Assembly (NCBI RefSeq): GCF_900197855.1
Contig: NZ_FZMQ01000011.1
Location: 1 to 64,000, forward strand
From: Helicobacter cynogastricus
Lineage (GTDB): Bacteria; Campylobacterota; Campylobacteria; Campylobacterales; Helicobacteraceae
DNA length: 64,000 nucleotides
Direction of reading: 5' to 3'
Every line of letters starts with the position of its first letter. Positions within the stretch are counted from its first letter, which is position 1. The position numbers and the translations under genes were made by a program. This document shows positions 25,099-34,707 of this stretch, piece after piece. The notes under the pieces are model-generated. The model was not told the origin of the DNA. It was given only the letters and a program-made list of their open reading frames with translations, and ran no database searches.

Positions 25099-25794
25099 TT
25101 AGTGTTTGTGCTTTAGCTCCTTTAGGTGCAGGCAAGAATCTTTAAACCCCATAGCACAGGCCTTTTGGAAGTATTGGCGTGCTTTTTCTCTGTCGGGCTT
25201 AATACCTTTGCCATACTCATATATCACTCCCAGATGATCGTAAGCCGCAAGATTCCCCATGTCTGCTGCCTTTTGGAAGTATTGTCTGGCTTTGGTGTAA
25301 TCTTTGGGGACACCTTCATCGTCATTCTCATAGATGACTCCCATATAGAAATAACCCTCCGCATATCCAAAGTCTCCTGCCTTTTTGAAATATGGCAGGG
25401 CTTTTTTATTATCTGGCTTTACAGCGCACCCGAATCTATCGCAATCGCCACCCACATTATACAGATAGCCTAGGTTAAAATAAGCCTCCGCGTTCCCCAA
25501 ATCTCCCGCCTTTTTGTAATAGAACAACGCCTGCGCGTAATCACTAAAACCACTATCATAGTCACTATATAGATCCCCCAAACCGACATAGCCCTTAACG
25601 CTTCCTAAATCTGCTGCTTTTTGAAAGTATGTGAAAGCCTTGTCATAATTTTTGCGATGGTAAGCCTTGTTGGCTATAGAGAGGTATTGTTTAATTTGTT
25701 GGGCTTTTGTTGGGTTTTCATGGGCAACAACACTTCCAACACAACACAGACTAACAAGAGCTATTTTAAGGAGGTTTTTAGCAATGCGCGTCAT
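25099..25794 (-). CDS. secreted Sel1-repeat protein
   Basis: A 231-residue protein with a signal peptide (MTRIAKNLLKIALVSLCC, then likely cleavage after VVA-H) followed by about five Sel1-like repeats with the pattern A..YFQKAADLG....Y..LG..Y. Such alpha/alpha repeats bind proteins or peptides. It resembles the Helicobacter Hcp family, but most repeats lack the paired cysteines of HcpA-E; only DCDRFGC in the third and ACAMGFKDSC in the last are candidates for disulfides. Likely periplasmic or secreted. It converges with ribBA and precedes no operon partner. Confidence 0.85.
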   Translation of the reverse strand: MTRIAKNLLKIALVSLCCVGSVVAHENPTKAQQIKQYLSIANKAYHRKNYDKAFTYFQKAADLGSVKGYVGLGDLYSDYDSGFSDYAQALFYYKKAGDLGNAEAYFNLGYLYNVGGDCDRFGCAVKPDNKKALPYFKKAGDFGYAEGYFYMGVIYENDDEGVPKDYTKARQYFQKAADMGNLAAYDHLGVIYEYGKGIKPDREKARQYFQKACAMGFKDSCLHLKELKHKH

Positions 25795-25805
25795 CTTTTT
25801 TCTCT

Positions 25806-26504
25806 TTAAGCCTTACGTGCGATTAAGAGCCCAAAATTCACCCATTTAAACAGCACCTCTACATGTTTAAAGCCTGCTTGCTCCAAAAGGGCGGTGTTTT
25901 CTTGCAAACTATAGGGCACGAGCACATTTTCTAAAGCTTCGCGCTTGAAGCTAATCTCATTGAGGCTATAGCCCTGTGCTTGTTTGTAAAGATAGTAAAG
26001 CTCGATCATCTGTTTATCTAAGATTCGATCCAAGCTCATCATTTTCTCTGCCACTACCAAAACCCCCCCGGGCTTTAGGGCATGGAAAATACGCCCTATC
26101 AAGGCTTGGCGTTGCAGGGGGCGGATAAATTGCAAGGTATAGAGCAGGGCTATTGCTCCGGCATTGTCTAAAGAGGTGTGCAAAAGGTCTTCACAACGCC
26201 AAGTTACATGAGAGTCCTGTAGCTTTTCTTGTGCTTTTTCTAGCATGCTAGGGGCGTTATCTACGCCCACTAAGAGGGTGTCTTGGGGGAGCATAGGGGC
26301 TAGAGTGGCTAAAAAATTGCCCGTAGAACAGCCCAAATCATACACCACGCCCTCCAAATCTTGGGCGACAAAGTGGCTCGCTAATTTGAGGGTTTCTTGG
26401 TAGTGGGGGATGGAGCGCGCGAGCATGTCATCAAACATGCCCGCCACTTGGCTGTCAAACTCAAAGCGTTTTGGCAGGGGCGCACAAAAGAGGGTATCTT
26501 TCAA
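25806..26504 (-). CDS. cmoA: carboxy-S-adenosyl-L-methionine synthase CmoA
   Basis: A 232-residue SAM-binding protein beginning with DTLF and [14 protein letters not shown], the N-terminal signature of CmoA, then the motif [16 protein letters not shown]. CmoA makes carboxy-SAM from SAM and prephenate for CmoB to form 5-oxyacetyluridine in tRNA wobble positions. Its start overlaps the thiG stop by 4 nt, so it is the third gene of a sodB-thiG-cmoA unit. A plain methyltransferase of related fold is the alternative. Confidence 0.85.
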   Translation of the reverse strand: MKDTLFCAPLPKRFEFDSQVAGMFDDMLARSIPHYQETLKLASHFVAQDLEGVVYDLGCSTGNFLATLAPMLPQDTLLVGVDNAPSMLEKAQEKLQDSHVTWRCEDLLHTSLDNAGAIALLYTLQFIRPLQRQALIGRIFHALKPGGVLVVAEKMMSLDRILDKQMIELYYLYKQAQGYSLNEISFKREALENVLVPYSLQENTALLEQAGFKHVEVLFKWVNFGLLIARKA

Positions 26505-27277
26505 AGTTGGGCTAGTCCAAAGACCGGAGAGCTAGGACTAGCATAGGCTTTTTTAGGAATGCGCCCGGCTAAGTAACTTTTGCGCCCGGCTAGCACGGCA
26601 AATTTCATGCTCTCTGCCATCACCACCGGATCGCTAGCCAAAGCGATCGCCGTGTTGGTCAAAACCCCATCTGCGCCTAGCTCCATTGCAATGCTAGCAT
26701 CGGAGGCACAGCCCACGCCCGCATCTACAATCACGGGCACTTTTACAGCCTCCTTAATAAAGCCAATGTTGTAGCGGTTTTGAATCCCTAGCCCGCTCCC
26801 AATGGGGGAAGCTAGAGGCATCACCGCGCTCGCTCCGGCATCTTCTAGCTTTTTAGCCATAATCGGGTCGTCATTGCTATAAGCGAGCACACAAAAACCC
26901 TCTTTAGCCAAGACCTCACAGGCTTGCAGAGTTTCAAGCACATCCGGATAGAGTGTTCGATCATCCCCGATAATTTCTAGCTTGATAAAATCAATCCCGG
27001 TAGCTTCCCTGACAAGCCTAAAAAGGGCGATCGCCTCTTGAGCGGTGCGACACCCTGCGGAGTTTGGCAAAAAGCTAATACCTGTATCTTTAAAGGTGTC
27101 TAATAAATTTTCGCTATTGGGGTCGGTGATATTCACCCGGCGCACCGCCACAGTGATCATCTCCGCCCCGCTAGCTAGGGTTGCCTGCTTGGTGGTGGCG
27201 AAGTCTTTATATTTTCCGCTCCCTACAATCAGACGGGAGTGGAAATTTTTAGCCCCAATACTTAAAATGTCTGCCAT
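26501..27277 (-). CDS. thiG: thiazole synthase ThiG
   Basis: A 258-residue TIM-barrel enzyme making the thiazole phosphate ring of thiamine from deoxyxylulose phosphate, dehydroglycine and ThiS thiocarboxylate. Visible family segments: [36 protein letters not shown] (with the Schiff-base lysine), [15 protein letters not shown] and VDAGVG. Its ATG shares bases with the sodB stop (TAATG), so translation is coupled. The partners ThiS, ThiF and ThiH are not in this window. ThiG is not a gene I associate with H. pylori, which is a possible difference from that species. Confidence 0.93.
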   Translation of the reverse strand: MADILSIGAKNFHSRLIVGSGKYKDFATTKQATLASGAEMITVAVRRVNITDPNSENLLDTFKDTGISFLPNSAGCRTAQEAIALFRLVREATGIDFIKLEIIGDDRTLYPDVLETLQACEVLAKEGFCVLAYSNDDPIMAKKLEDAGASAVMPLASPIGSGLGIQNRYNIGFIKEAVKVPVIVDAGVGCASDASIAMELGADGVLTNTAIALASDPVVMAESMKFAVLAGRKSYLAGRIPKKAYASPSSPVFGLAQL

Positions 27278-27918
27278 TAGGCTTTCTTATGCACGAGCTC
27301 GTTAATGTAGTGATCCACAGAGCCCAAGCCCTCTTTTTTGGCCCATTCTAGGCAGGCAGACACGAATTCCCAGTTGATATGGGAGTAGAATTTTTCAAGA
27401 TACACAGGGCGGGCGTTCTTATGATCGATATAGTAGGCGTGCTCCCACACATCCACGACCAAAATGGGAATTTTTTTCTCCGTTACTGGAGTTTGGGCGT
27501 TGCTGGTTTGCACAATCTCTACCTTATGGGTGGTAGGATTATACACTGCCCAGTTCCAGCCAGAGCCAAAAAGGGTAGCCGCGCTTTTAATAAAGGCTTC
27601 TTTAAAGCTCTCTAAAGAGCCATAATCATGTTCTAGCGCACTTTTGAGCTCTTCGCTCATTTGGGTTGCCTTAGGGCTCAAGCAATCCCAATAAAAATCG
27701 TGATTGTAGATTTGTGCGGCGTTGTTGAAAATGCCCCCGCTGGATTTGGTGAGAATGCTAAAGAGGCAACTATTTTCAAACTCTGTGCCTTTGATAAGGT
27801 TGTTGAGGTTGGTAACATAGGCTTGGTGGTGCTTGCCATGGTGGAAGTCAAAAGCGGTCGGGCTTAGAAAATCCCCCATGCTATCCTTGCTATAGGGCAG
27901 TTGGCGTAAAGTAAACAT
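27277..27918 (-). CDS. sodB: iron superoxide dismutase
   Basis: A 213-residue Fe/Mn-type superoxide dismutase that removes superoxide in the cytoplasm. The metal ligands are visible: the first His in [11 protein letters not shown], the His in NHDFYWDCL, and [11 protein letters not shown] near the C-terminus. [11 protein letters not shown] and GSGWNWAVY are typical of the iron type. Strong AAGGAG ribosome site; a TATAAT box lies 32 nt upstream. First gene of the sodB-thiG-cmoA unit. Confidence 0.96.
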   Translation of the reverse strand: MFTLRQLPYSKDSMGDFLSPTAFDFHHGKHHQAYVTNLNNLIKGTEFENSCLFSILTKSSGGIFNNAAQIYNHDFYWDCLSPKATQMSEELKSALEHDYGSLESFKEAFIKSAATLFGSGWNWAVYNPTTHKVEIVQTSNAQTPVTEKKIPILVVDVWEHAYYIDHKNARPVYLEKFYSHINWEFVSACLEWAKKEGLGSVDHYINELVHKKA

Positions 27919-27949
27919 ATTATCTCCTTACTATTTGGATTGAGCGCGC

Positions 27950-27955
27950 ATTATA
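27950..27955 (-). promoter_or_regulatory. -10 box for sodB inside a small inverted repeat
   Basis: TATAAT on the minus strand, flanked on both sides by GCGC (27946-27949 and 27956-27959). The symmetry could be an operator or chance. It lies 12 bp beyond the bioD stop. Confidence 0.5.
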
Positions 27956-27966
27956 GCGCAATATAC

Positions 27967-28626
27967 TCAACAAGGTACTAATACGGAGTCTAAAAAGCGC
28001 GCGCCTTGTTCAGGGAATTCCAAAATGGGGATTTTGAGAGTGGGGTTGAGATGATCAATATAGGGTTTGCAAATCTGGGCGTAGGTGCGCTTATCCTGCA
28101 CATTGATGAGGAAATGTGCGGGGATTTTATGCGCGTTGCAATATTCTTGATTTAAAAGGAGATTGTTAAGCATGCCCAAGCGATCGGGAACGATAAGAAG
28201 GAGTTTAGCTTTAAGAAAAGTAGATAAATCGATGATTTTATTCTTGCTATCTAAGGGAGTAAGCAGTCCCCCCACACCCTCAATAATGAGCAGGTCGCAA
28301 CGCTCTTGTAAATTGTCCAGATTTTTTTTAATCTCTTTAAAATCGATCACAATATGAGGTTCAAAGCGAGTCGCCACAAAGGGGCTAGCTGCTAAAACAT
28401 AACGATAAAAGCTAATATCCTCAAGTTTTAGTCCGCCATGAGAGTTTAAATTTTCCTCTAGGAAAAGCTGGGCATCGCTCTTAGCTTCGGCGTTGATCCC
28501 CGTTTCAATAGGCTTGACTAAAAGGGTTTCTATCCCGCGCGCCTTGCACAAGCGGGCGATCTCTAGTGAAAGCGTGGTTTTGCCCACGCCAGTGTTGGTT
28601 GCGCTCACAAAGATAGGGGCATACAT
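27967..28626 (-). CDS. bioD: dethiobiotin synthetase
   Basis: A 219-residue ATP-dependent enzyme that closes the ureido ring of dethiobiotin in biotin synthesis. P-loop variant TNTGVGKTTLSLEIAR at the N-terminus, the catalytic LLVKPIETGIN lysine region, and IIEGVGGLLTPLD. It stands upstream of, and divergent from, uspA, as in H. pylori. No other bio gene is present in the window. Confidence 0.95.
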   Translation of the reverse strand: MYAPIFVSATNTGVGKTTLSLEIARLCKARGIETLLVKPIETGINAEAKSDAQLFLEENLNSHGGLKLEDISFYRYVLAASPFVATRFEPHIVIDFKEIKKNLDNLQERCDLLIIEGVGGLLTPLDSKNKIIDLSTFLKAKLLLIVPDRLGMLNNLLLNQEYCNAHKIPAHFLINVQDKRTYAQICKPYIDHLNPTLKIPILEFPEQGARFLDSVLVPC

Positions 28627-28677
28627 TACAAAATCCTTATTCGTATTTCTAACCTAGTAGCTTAAGCTTATTTCTCT

Positions 28678-28683
28678 TATAAT
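28678..28683 (+). promoter_or_regulatory. -10 box for uspA-clpA
   Basis: TATAAT 29 nt before the uspA ATG, in the gap between bioD and uspA. Confidence 0.5.
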
Positions 28684-28712
28684 GGCTTTAATACTCTTCA
28701 CAAAGGTGGCAC

Positions 28713-29129
28713 ATGCTAAGGGTACTTTTTGGGATCAGCGACACACAGGAATGTCGCGCCGGGTTAGACGCGGCCCTAAAACTCTTTGTCAAGCTTAAGG
28801 GTGTCCATTTAACTTTAGTGCATGTCAGTCCGGAGGTGCTAATTTATCCAGAGAGTGGGATCATGAATTATAGCCAAGCGGAAGTGATTGCTCATGAGCA
28901 GTCTAACCAGCTCTTAGAAGAGTTTAGCGAGTTGTTCAAACAAGAGGGGATTTCTTGTGATGGCCTGCTCAAGGTGGGCAATCCGGTAGATGTTATTTTA
29001 GAAATGGCGCCCGGTTTTGATCTCTTGGTGATTGGAGCGAGCGAGTCCTCTGCCTTCTATAAGATTTTTGGTTCGCACCAAAATAGCTTTATTGACAATT
29101 CGCCCATTCCTGTTCTAGTCGCTAAATGA
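28713..29129 (+). CDS. universal stress protein family
   Basis: A 138-residue UspA-type protein: N-terminal strand LRVLFGISDTQECRAGLDAA, central HVSPEVLIYPE, a DLLVIGASE segment and C-terminal IPVLVAK. The canonical G-2x-G-9x-G(S/T) nucleotide loop is only partly recognisable (VIGASESSAFYKIFGSHQNS), so ATP binding is uncertain. Small stress proteins of this type occur at the same place in H. pylori, upstream of the clp genes. clpA follows 17 bp later. Confidence 0.85.
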   Translation: MLRVLFGISDTQECRAGLDAALKLFVKLKGVHLTLVHVSPEVLIYPESGIMNYSQAEVIAHEQSNQLLEEFSELFKQEGISCDGLLKVGNPVDVILEMAPGFDLLVIGASESSAFYKIFGSHQNSFIDNSPIPVLVAK

Positions 29130-29146
29130 AAGTGCAAAGGTAATTA

Positions 29147-31354
29147 ATGCCCTCAATCACTACAAGACTTTACCGCATTATTAACTCCGCCACTGCCTTG
29201 GCTACAAAATTATCACATTGCTATGTTACAATTGAGCATATTTTTTTGGTTATGCTCAATGATAAGGAGATTCAAAACTTCTTAAAACAGCTTGATATGG
29301 ACATTGTGGATGCCAAGCAGATGGTACAAAATTATTTACTTGAGCATGTACCCTCTTCTATGAATATGGAGAATCACAAACGGCCCAAACAAGATAAGGA
29401 GCTTTTTGATCTCTTTTGTGCACTGGATGACTATGCTAAAGAATCGCACTATCATGTCATAGATGTCCAAGATTTTTTGCTCATTTTGTTGCAAGAAAAT
29501 AGAAGCTATAGTGCTAAAGTTTTGGCCTCTTTTCAAATTGATGAGGTGCGCATCTTGGAGCATCCTCCTCTTTCTTTTTCCAAAGAGAAAATCTCAGCTT
29601 TGCAGAAATATGCCAAAAACCTTAACGCGTTAGCACAAGAAGCGCGCATCGATCCAGTTTCCCATAGAGATGGAGAAATTGCTAAGGTCATTGAGGTTTT
29701 GGGTCGTCGCAAGAAAAATAATCCGTTGTTAGTAGGAGAACCGGGAGTAGGTAAGACAGCTATTGCTGAGGGATTGGCTCTTAAAATTGTACAAAAAGAG
29801 GTCCCCTCTTTTTTGTTAGGGCGCACTATTTACTCCCTAGACTTGAGTGGCATGATAGCCGGGAGTAAATATCGCGGAGAGTTTGAAAAGCGACTGAAAA
29901 AAACCTTAAAAGAATTACAAAAAGACAAAGGGAGCATTCTTTTTATTGATGAAATCCACACCGTGTTAGGTGCTGGGGCTTCTAGTGTAGGTGCTTTGGA
30001 TGGGGCTAATATTTTAAAACCTATGCTCGCTGATGGGAATTTGAGCTGTATTGGCGCAACTACCTTTGAAGAGTTTAGATTAGTTTTGGAAAAAGATAAG
30101 GCTTTTTGTCGCCGTTTTAGCAAAATTGACATCTTAGAACCTTCTAAACAGGATTGTTACGGCATTTTAGACGACCTTTCAAGCTATTACGAGCACCACC
30201 ACCATGTACGCTATAGTAAGGAAGCACTTAGGGCTTGCGTAGATCTCTCAATGCATTATCTGCATGAGAATTTTCTCCCAGATAAGGCTATTGATTTAAT
30301 GGACATGGCGGGCTCGTTTAAAAAGATTTACGCCCCAAGTGTCAAAACACCCCTGATCTCTAAAGATGATATAGAAAATACCCTCTCTGCTAAGATTGCT
30401 ATTCCTAAATCCCATATCAGCCTTGAACATAAAAATCATCTTAAGAATTTAGAGGAACAACTCAAAAAAGAAGTGGTCGCACAAGATGATGCCATCGAAC
30501 GCCTTGTAAAAGCCATTAAGGTCCATGCTTCTGGTTTGATAGGGGAGCAAAAACCCATTGCCAGTTTTCTTTTTGTAGGACCTAGTGGAGTAGGAAAAAC
30601 AGAATTGGCTAAAGCTTTGGCTAAACATATGCATTTGCATTTGGAACGCTTTGACATGAGCGAATACAAAGAGCCACATAGCATTTCTAAGCTCATTGGC
30701 GCGCCTTCTGGCTATGTGGGCTTTCATCAGGGCGGGCTCTTGGTCAATGCCATCCGTAAACATCCTCATTGTGTGCTCTTGCTAGATGAAATCGAAAAAG
30801 CTCACTCTGATATTTATGATTTACTCTTGCAGATCACAGATAACGCCACACTCACAGACAATAGCGGACGGAAAGGTGATTTTAAACACGCCATTTTGAT
30901 CCTAACTTCCAATGCCGGTAGTGGTACTTTGGGGTCTTTGGGTTTCTTAGAAGACCATAGCCATAAATACGATCGGGCTTTAAAAGATTTACTGAGCACT
31001 GAACTACGATCCCGTTTGGACGCGATTCTAACTTTCAACCCTCTCACTTTAGAACATTTGGAGCGTATTGCACACAAGGAGTTTTGCAAACTTGAAGCTC
31101 TTTTAGCTCCCAAAAATATTAGCCTTACCTTAGATAAAAGCGTGGCCACACACCTAGCTTCCCTTTGCCTCAAAGACCCTTTGGGAGCCCGGGTGATGCA
31201 AAAATTAGTACACGATCACATTAAAGCCAAACTCAGTGATGCTATCCTCTTTGGGGGACTCAAAGAAGGTGGAGGAGTGCGAATTTCTATGAAAAAACAA
31301 GAAATTTGCCTAGTCTCCAAACAGAAGAGTTATAAAAAAATCCGGGATACCTAA
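29147..31354 (+). CDS. clpA: ATP-dependent Clp protease ATPase subunit ClpA
   Basis: A 735-residue Hsp100 unfoldase that feeds proteins to ClpP. The N domain covers about residues 1-145 and is short on recognisable landmarks. The first AAA module has Walker A GEPGVGKT (197-204) and Walker [16 protein letters not shown]. The second has GPSGVGKT (478-485), [11 protein letters not shown] and the arginine-bearing C-terminal small domain. No M-domain coiled coil of ClpB size is seen, favouring ClpA. It starts 17 bp after uspA; the ClpS adaptor gene that I remember upstream of clpA in H. pylori is absent. panD follows 8 bp later. Confidence 0.95.
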   Translation: MPSITTRLYRIINSATALATKLSHCYVTIEHIFLVMLNDKEIQNFLKQLDMDIVDAKQMVQNYLLEHVPSSMNMENHKRPKQDKELFDLFCALDDYAKESHYHVIDVQDFLLILLQENRSYSAKVLASFQIDEVRILEHPPLSFSKEKISALQKYAKNLNALAQEARIDPVSHRDGEIAKVIEVLGRRKKNNPLLVGEPGVGKTAIAEGLALKIVQKEVPSFLLGRTIYSLDLSGMIAGSKYRGEFEKRLKKTLKELQKDKGSILFIDEIHTVLGAGASSVGALDGANILKPMLADGNLSCIGATTFEEFRLVLEKDKAFCRRFSKIDILEPSKQDCYGILDDLSSYYEHHHHVRYSKEALRACVDLSMHYLHENFLPDKAIDLMDMAGSFKKIYAPSVKTPLISKDDIENTLSAKIAIPKSHISLEHKNHLKNLEEQLKKEVVAQDDAIERLVKAIKVHASGLIGEQKPIASFLFVGPSGVGKTELAKALAKHMHLHLERFDMSEYKEPHSISKLIGAPSGYVGFHQGGLLVNAIRKHPHCVLLLDEIEKAHSDIYDLLLQITDNATLTDNSGRKGDFKHAILILTSNAGSGTLGSLGFLEDHSHKYDRALKDLLSTELRSRLDAILTFNPLTLEHLERIAHKEFCKLEALLAPKNISLTLDKSVATHLASLCLKDPLGARVMQKLVHDHIKAKLSDAILFGGLKEGGGVRISMKKQEICLVSKQKSYKKIRDT

Positions 31355-31362
31355 GGAAATCG

Positions 31363-31725
31363 ATGCTTTCTGTCGCTGTTCTCTACGCAAAAATTCATCG
31401 TGCGGTAATAACAGATGCAAATCTGCACTATCAGGGGTCTATCACCATTGGCAAACACCTCATGCAGGCGGCCAAAATCCAAGAATGGATGAAAGTAGAT
31501 GTGGTCAATATTAATAATGGGGAACGCTTCAGCACCTACGCTATCATGGGTGAGAATAACGAAATCTGTGTCAATGGTGCAGCTAGCCGTAAGGTGCAAA
31601 TTGGCGATCAGGTGATTATCCTTGCTTATGCACAAATTCCCCTCGATAATGTTTCCACGCACAAACCCCATGTCGTTTTGTTAGACAATAACAACACTAT
31701 CTTGCAAAAAGAGGATTCATGTTAG
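31363..31725 (+). CDS. panD: aspartate 1-decarboxylase precursor
   Basis: A 120-residue pyruvoyl enzyme making beta-alanine for pantothenate and coenzyme A. The self-cleavage site is Gly25-Ser26 (HYQGSITIG); Ser26 becomes the pyruvoyl group. Other family residues include Lys10, the [18 protein letters not shown] segment and the C-terminal VILAYAQIP. Its 3' end overlaps ybaB by 7 nt. Confidence 0.96.
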   Translation: MLSVAVLYAKIHRAVITDANLHYQGSITIGKHLMQAAKIQEWMKVDVVNINNGERFSTYAIMGENNEICVNGAASRKVQIGDQVIILAYAQIPLDNVSTHKPHVVLLDNNNTILQKEDSC

Positions 31726-32024
31726 ATTTTAGTCAGTTAGGTGGACTTCTATCGCAACTCCAAGACCAATTAAAAGATATGGAAGAAAAAAATAAGGTTA
31801 CGGAGTTTAACGCTAAAAGCGGAGGGGGGCTTGTCAAAGTTAAGCTTAATGGCATGGGAGAAGTTTTAGACATCCAAATTGACGATAGCCTCTTAGAAGA
31901 TAAGGAAGCTCTACAAATTTATTTAATGAGCGCGTTGAATGAAGCTTATAAACAAGTAGAGGAGGGGCGCAAGAATTCGGCCTTTGGAATGCTTGGTGGT
32001 CTTAATCCTTTTAGTGGCAAATAG
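31719..32024 (+). CDS. YbaB/EbfC nucleoid-associated protein
   Basis: A 101-residue protein with a helical N-terminus ([18 protein letters not shown]), the core [29 protein letters not shown] and a helical C-terminus ending in [11 protein letters not shown]. YbaB/EbfC proteins form DNA-binding dimers. It overlaps panD and precedes the PDZ protein, the same order as in H. pylori. Confidence 0.93.
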   Translation: MLDFSQLGGLLSQLQDQLKDMEEKNKVTEFNAKSGGGLVKVKLNGMGEVLDIQIDDSLLEDKEALQIYLMSALNEAYKQVEEGRKNSAFGMLGGLNPFSGK

Positions 32025-32027
32025 ATT

Positions 32028-33026
32028 TTGACATTTAAAAATCTTTATCTTGCCTTTGTGTTTCTTGCACCTTTGGGGGCTTATAATTTTTCACAATGCG
32101 TGCGTTACCACCACTTAGCCACTCGAGGGAACAGCCTCTCACTAGAGTGGCAAAAACATCAGGTTATATTTTTGCGATCTCTCACTCCTCCCAAAGGGGT
32201 AAAAATTCTTAAAGCCGATCCTTTTATGGGTTTTTATCTTATTGGAACCCCCAAGACTAGGTTTGCTTACCGCCTCTTAGATATTGATTCTAGGGCTTAC
32301 AGATACCCTTTAGCAAGCATCAAACAAAGCGCGCTGCTAGGCAAGATTTTGGAAAGACAAAAAGGCTTTTTAGACTTTGCTAAATTCTCTGCACCCATGC
32401 CGGCTAATGCGGTGGTGAGCAATATCTGTTATCAAATTTATGGTATAGGGGTGGGTGGGCATTCTTTCATAGAAACTAAGTACCTCAAACGCTTTTTGGC
32501 ACAAAAGACGCCTTATTACGGAGATATTGGGGTGCGCGTGGGAGAGGGGATGGTTGTAGAGCGTATCGATCCTTTTTTTGTGAATAATCCTTTTGTTGAA
32601 CGAGATGTCATTGTAAGTATCAATGGGGAGCATATTGCTAATCCTAATGCCTTTGAGTGGGTGGTGAGCAACTTGACTTATGGAAGTCTTGCCCGTGTGG
32701 CCATCAAACGAGGCGATACGCTCAAAGAGTTTAAGGTCAAAGTAGGTCGCCGTTATGGAGGTTTTTTATTGCCTGATACATTTTTGGAACGCTTTGGAAT
32801 TATCCTAGATGACAAGCTCACTATCAAGCAAGCGCGCCATCTTCGCTATCCCCTCAATGTGCTTAGGGTTGGGGATCGCATCAAATGGATTAACAAAAGG
32901 CCGGTATTAGTCAACTGGCTCCCCCCTCAGCGCGCCTTGCAGCGCGCCCTAAGTGCGGCCTCTATGCAAGGGTATATTGAGATGTTGATATTAAGAAAAG
33001 GACTTGAAATCTATGTCCGTCTCTAA
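32028..33026 (+). CDS. exported PDZ-domain protein
   Basis: A 332-residue protein with a likely TTG start at 32028, 3 nt after the ybaB stop, and an N-terminal hydrophobic export signal (KNLYLAFVFLAPLGAYNF). Residues about 165-245 form a PDZ domain (IGVRVGEGMVVERIDPFF, VIVSINGEHI, LARVAIKRGD). The rest is unassigned and basic. No protease catalytic triad is visible. The equivalent H. pylori gene lies just before comB6; here ispA follows instead, overlapping by 14 nt. Probably periplasmic or membrane anchored. Confidence 0.8.
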   Translation: MTFKNLYLAFVFLAPLGAYNFSQCVRYHHLATRGNSLSLEWQKHQVIFLRSLTPPKGVKILKADPFMGFYLIGTPKTRFAYRLLDIDSRAYRYPLASIKQSALLGKILERQKGFLDFAKFSAPMPANAVVSNICYQIYGIGVGGHSFIETKYLKRFLAQKTPYYGDIGVRVGEGMVVERIDPFFVNNPFVERDVIVSINGEHIANPNAFEWVVSNLTYGSLARVAIKRGDTLKEFKVKVGRRYGGFLLPDTFLERFGIILDDKLTIKQARHLRYPLNVLRVGDRIKWINKRPVLVNWLPPQRALQRALSAASMQGYIEMLILRKGLEIYVRL

Positions 33027-33903
33027 AGTCTCCTTAAATTTTTATACCCATGTTTGTGAAGCTTTTGAAGAGTATCTCCACAAAGCTAAACCAAGATTAG
33101 ACACCTTCCACCCTTTTTTTGAAAAAGCCTTTTGGGAAATGCTAGAAAATGGGGGCAAACGCTTTAGACCCAAATTGTTTTTAGCCGTGCTTTGCGCCTA
33201 TGAAGAGAACACAGAAGTTGTGCATGCCTGCTTTCCAGTCGCCCTCGCCCTAGAGGTGTTACACACCTATTCGCTCATCCATGACGACCTGCCTTGCATG
33301 GATAACGCAGACACACGGCGTTACCACCCTACTTTGCATAAAAGCTATGATGAAACCACTGCGACCCTAGTGGGCGATGGACTTAACACCTACGCCTTTG
33401 TGCTTCTAGCTAACGCTCCCCTTGCAGATGGTATAAAAGTCGCTCTTATTGCTACTTTAGCCGAATGTGGAGGGATTGGAGGTATGGTACTAGGCCAAGC
33501 CATAGATTGCTATTTTGAGCGCATCCAGTTAGAACGCATCCAGTTAGAACACCTGCATACCTTAAAAACCGGTGCGCTTATTGCCGCTAGTTTAAAAATG
33601 GGCGCGTTGGTAGTAGGGGCGCGCGCAGAGCCCCATTTACCCCAAAACCTCTTTGCTTTTGGACTCAAATTAGGGCTTTTTTTTCAAGTGCGCGATGATA
33701 TCATTGATCACACTCAAAGCCCTGAAGAATCGGGCAAAAGCACCCATTTAGACACCTTTAAAAATAATTATGTCAATCTATTAGGCCTAGAGGGCGCACA
33801 GGATTACTTGCAAAACCTCAAAGGAGAGTTGTTAGGGGTGCTACAAGCTTTCCCCATCAATCTGGCTTTCTACCTACAGACTTTGCTTAAGGAATTAGCA
33901 TGA
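33013..33903 (+). CDS. ispA: farnesyl/geranyl diphosphate synthase
   Basis: A 296-residue all-helical prenyl transferase producing farnesyl diphosphate from IPP. First Asp-rich motif DDLPCMD after LIH, second motif VRDDIID, GGKRFRPKL near the N-terminus and LKTGALI in the centre. The ATG at 33013 is chosen because AAAAGGA lies about 10 nt upstream. Directly before LKTGALI there is a duplicated RIQLE from a perfect 15-bp tandem repeat (33520-33549), so this copy is five residues longer in a helix near the active site. Overlaps surE by 4 nt. Confidence 0.93.
   Translation: MSVSKVSLNFYTHVCEAFEEYLHKAKPRLDTFHPFFEKAFWEMLENGGKRFRPKLFLAVLCAYEENTEVVHACFPVALALEVLHTYSLIHDDLPCMDNADTRRYHPTLHKSYDETTATLVGDGLNTYAFVLLANAPLADGIKVALIATLAECGGIGGMVLGQAIDCYFERIQLERIQLEHLHTLKTGALIAASLKMGALVVGARAEPHLPQNLFAFGLKLGLFFQVRDDIIDHTQSPEESGKSTHLDTFKNNYVNLLGLEGAQDYLQNLKGELLGVLQAFPINLAFYLQTLLKELA
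33520..33549 (+). repeat. 15-bp perfect tandem duplication in ispA
   Basis: CGCATCCAGTTAGAA occurs twice in direct succession (33520-33534 and 33535-33549), duplicating RIQLE in frame. Confidence 0.95.
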
Positions 33904-34667
33904 AGCCTCATATTTTGCTGACTAATGATGATGGTTATGAAGCTAGAGGGCTTTTAGCTCTCAAAGAGGCCTTAAGTGCTGTGGCCGATGTCATGGTGGT
34001 TGCTCCCAAGAACGAACGATCCGCTTGCGGGCATGGGATTACCATTAGTGTACCTTTGCGCATAGAAGAAATTGGGCAGCATTACTTTCGCGTGGATGAT
34101 GGTACGCCTAGTGATTGCGTGTGTTTGGCGGTCTCTATGAGTGAGCGTCCCTTTGATCTGATGATTTCAGGCATCAATCATGGCTCTAATATGGGCGAGG
34201 ATGTGCTCTATTCGGGTACGGTGGCTGGAGCTATTGAGGGCACTTTGCACAAAATCCCCTCCATCGCCCTATCTCAAAGTATCAAAGATCGCTCTAAATT
34301 TGCCCGACACGACTTTACACATGCCACTCAAGTTGCCCTAGAATTAGTCCAGCGTTTTTTACAAAGAGGCTTTCCTTTTGGCCCCAATGCCCGCAAATTC
34401 CTCAATGTCAATATTCCTCAAGATGCCCACAAAGGCATTAAAATCACACAGAAGGGGAGACGACTTTATGCTAATAATATCCATCTTAAAACAGACCCTA
34501 AGGGTAAACAATATTGTTGGTTGGGACTCAATCCCTTAAAATGGGAAGATAGAGAGGGGGATCTAAGCGATTTTGAGGCGATCGCTCAAGGTTTTGTCTC
34601 CATCACTCCCATCACGCTCAATTTAACCAGTTATGCCGATCTGCAAACTTTGCAGGAATGGCTATAA
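33900..34667 (+). CDS. surE: 5'/3'-nucleotidase SurE
   Basis: A 255-residue metal-dependent phosphatase acting on nucleoside monophosphates. The signature LLTNDDGYEARGLLAL carries the two metal-binding aspartates; VVAPKNERSACGHGIT and SGINHGSNMGEDVLYSGTVA follow. It overlaps the end of ispA by 4 nt (ATGA), the same pairing as in H. pylori. Confidence 0.96.
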   Translation: MKPHILLTNDDGYEARGLLALKEALSAVADVMVVAPKNERSACGHGITISVPLRIEEIGQHYFRVDDGTPSDCVCLAVSMSERPFDLMISGINHGSNMGEDVLYSGTVAGAIEGTLHKIPSIALSQSIKDRSKFARHDFTHATQVALELVQRFLQRGFPFGPNARKFLNVNIPQDAHKGIKITQKGRRLYANNIHLKTDPKGKQYCWLGLNPLKWEDREGDLSDFEAIAQGFVSITPITLNLTSYADLQTLQEWL

Positions 34668-34707
34668 TGCGTAAACTTTGTAGTAAAATGGGAGTGTGAG
34701 GATATTC

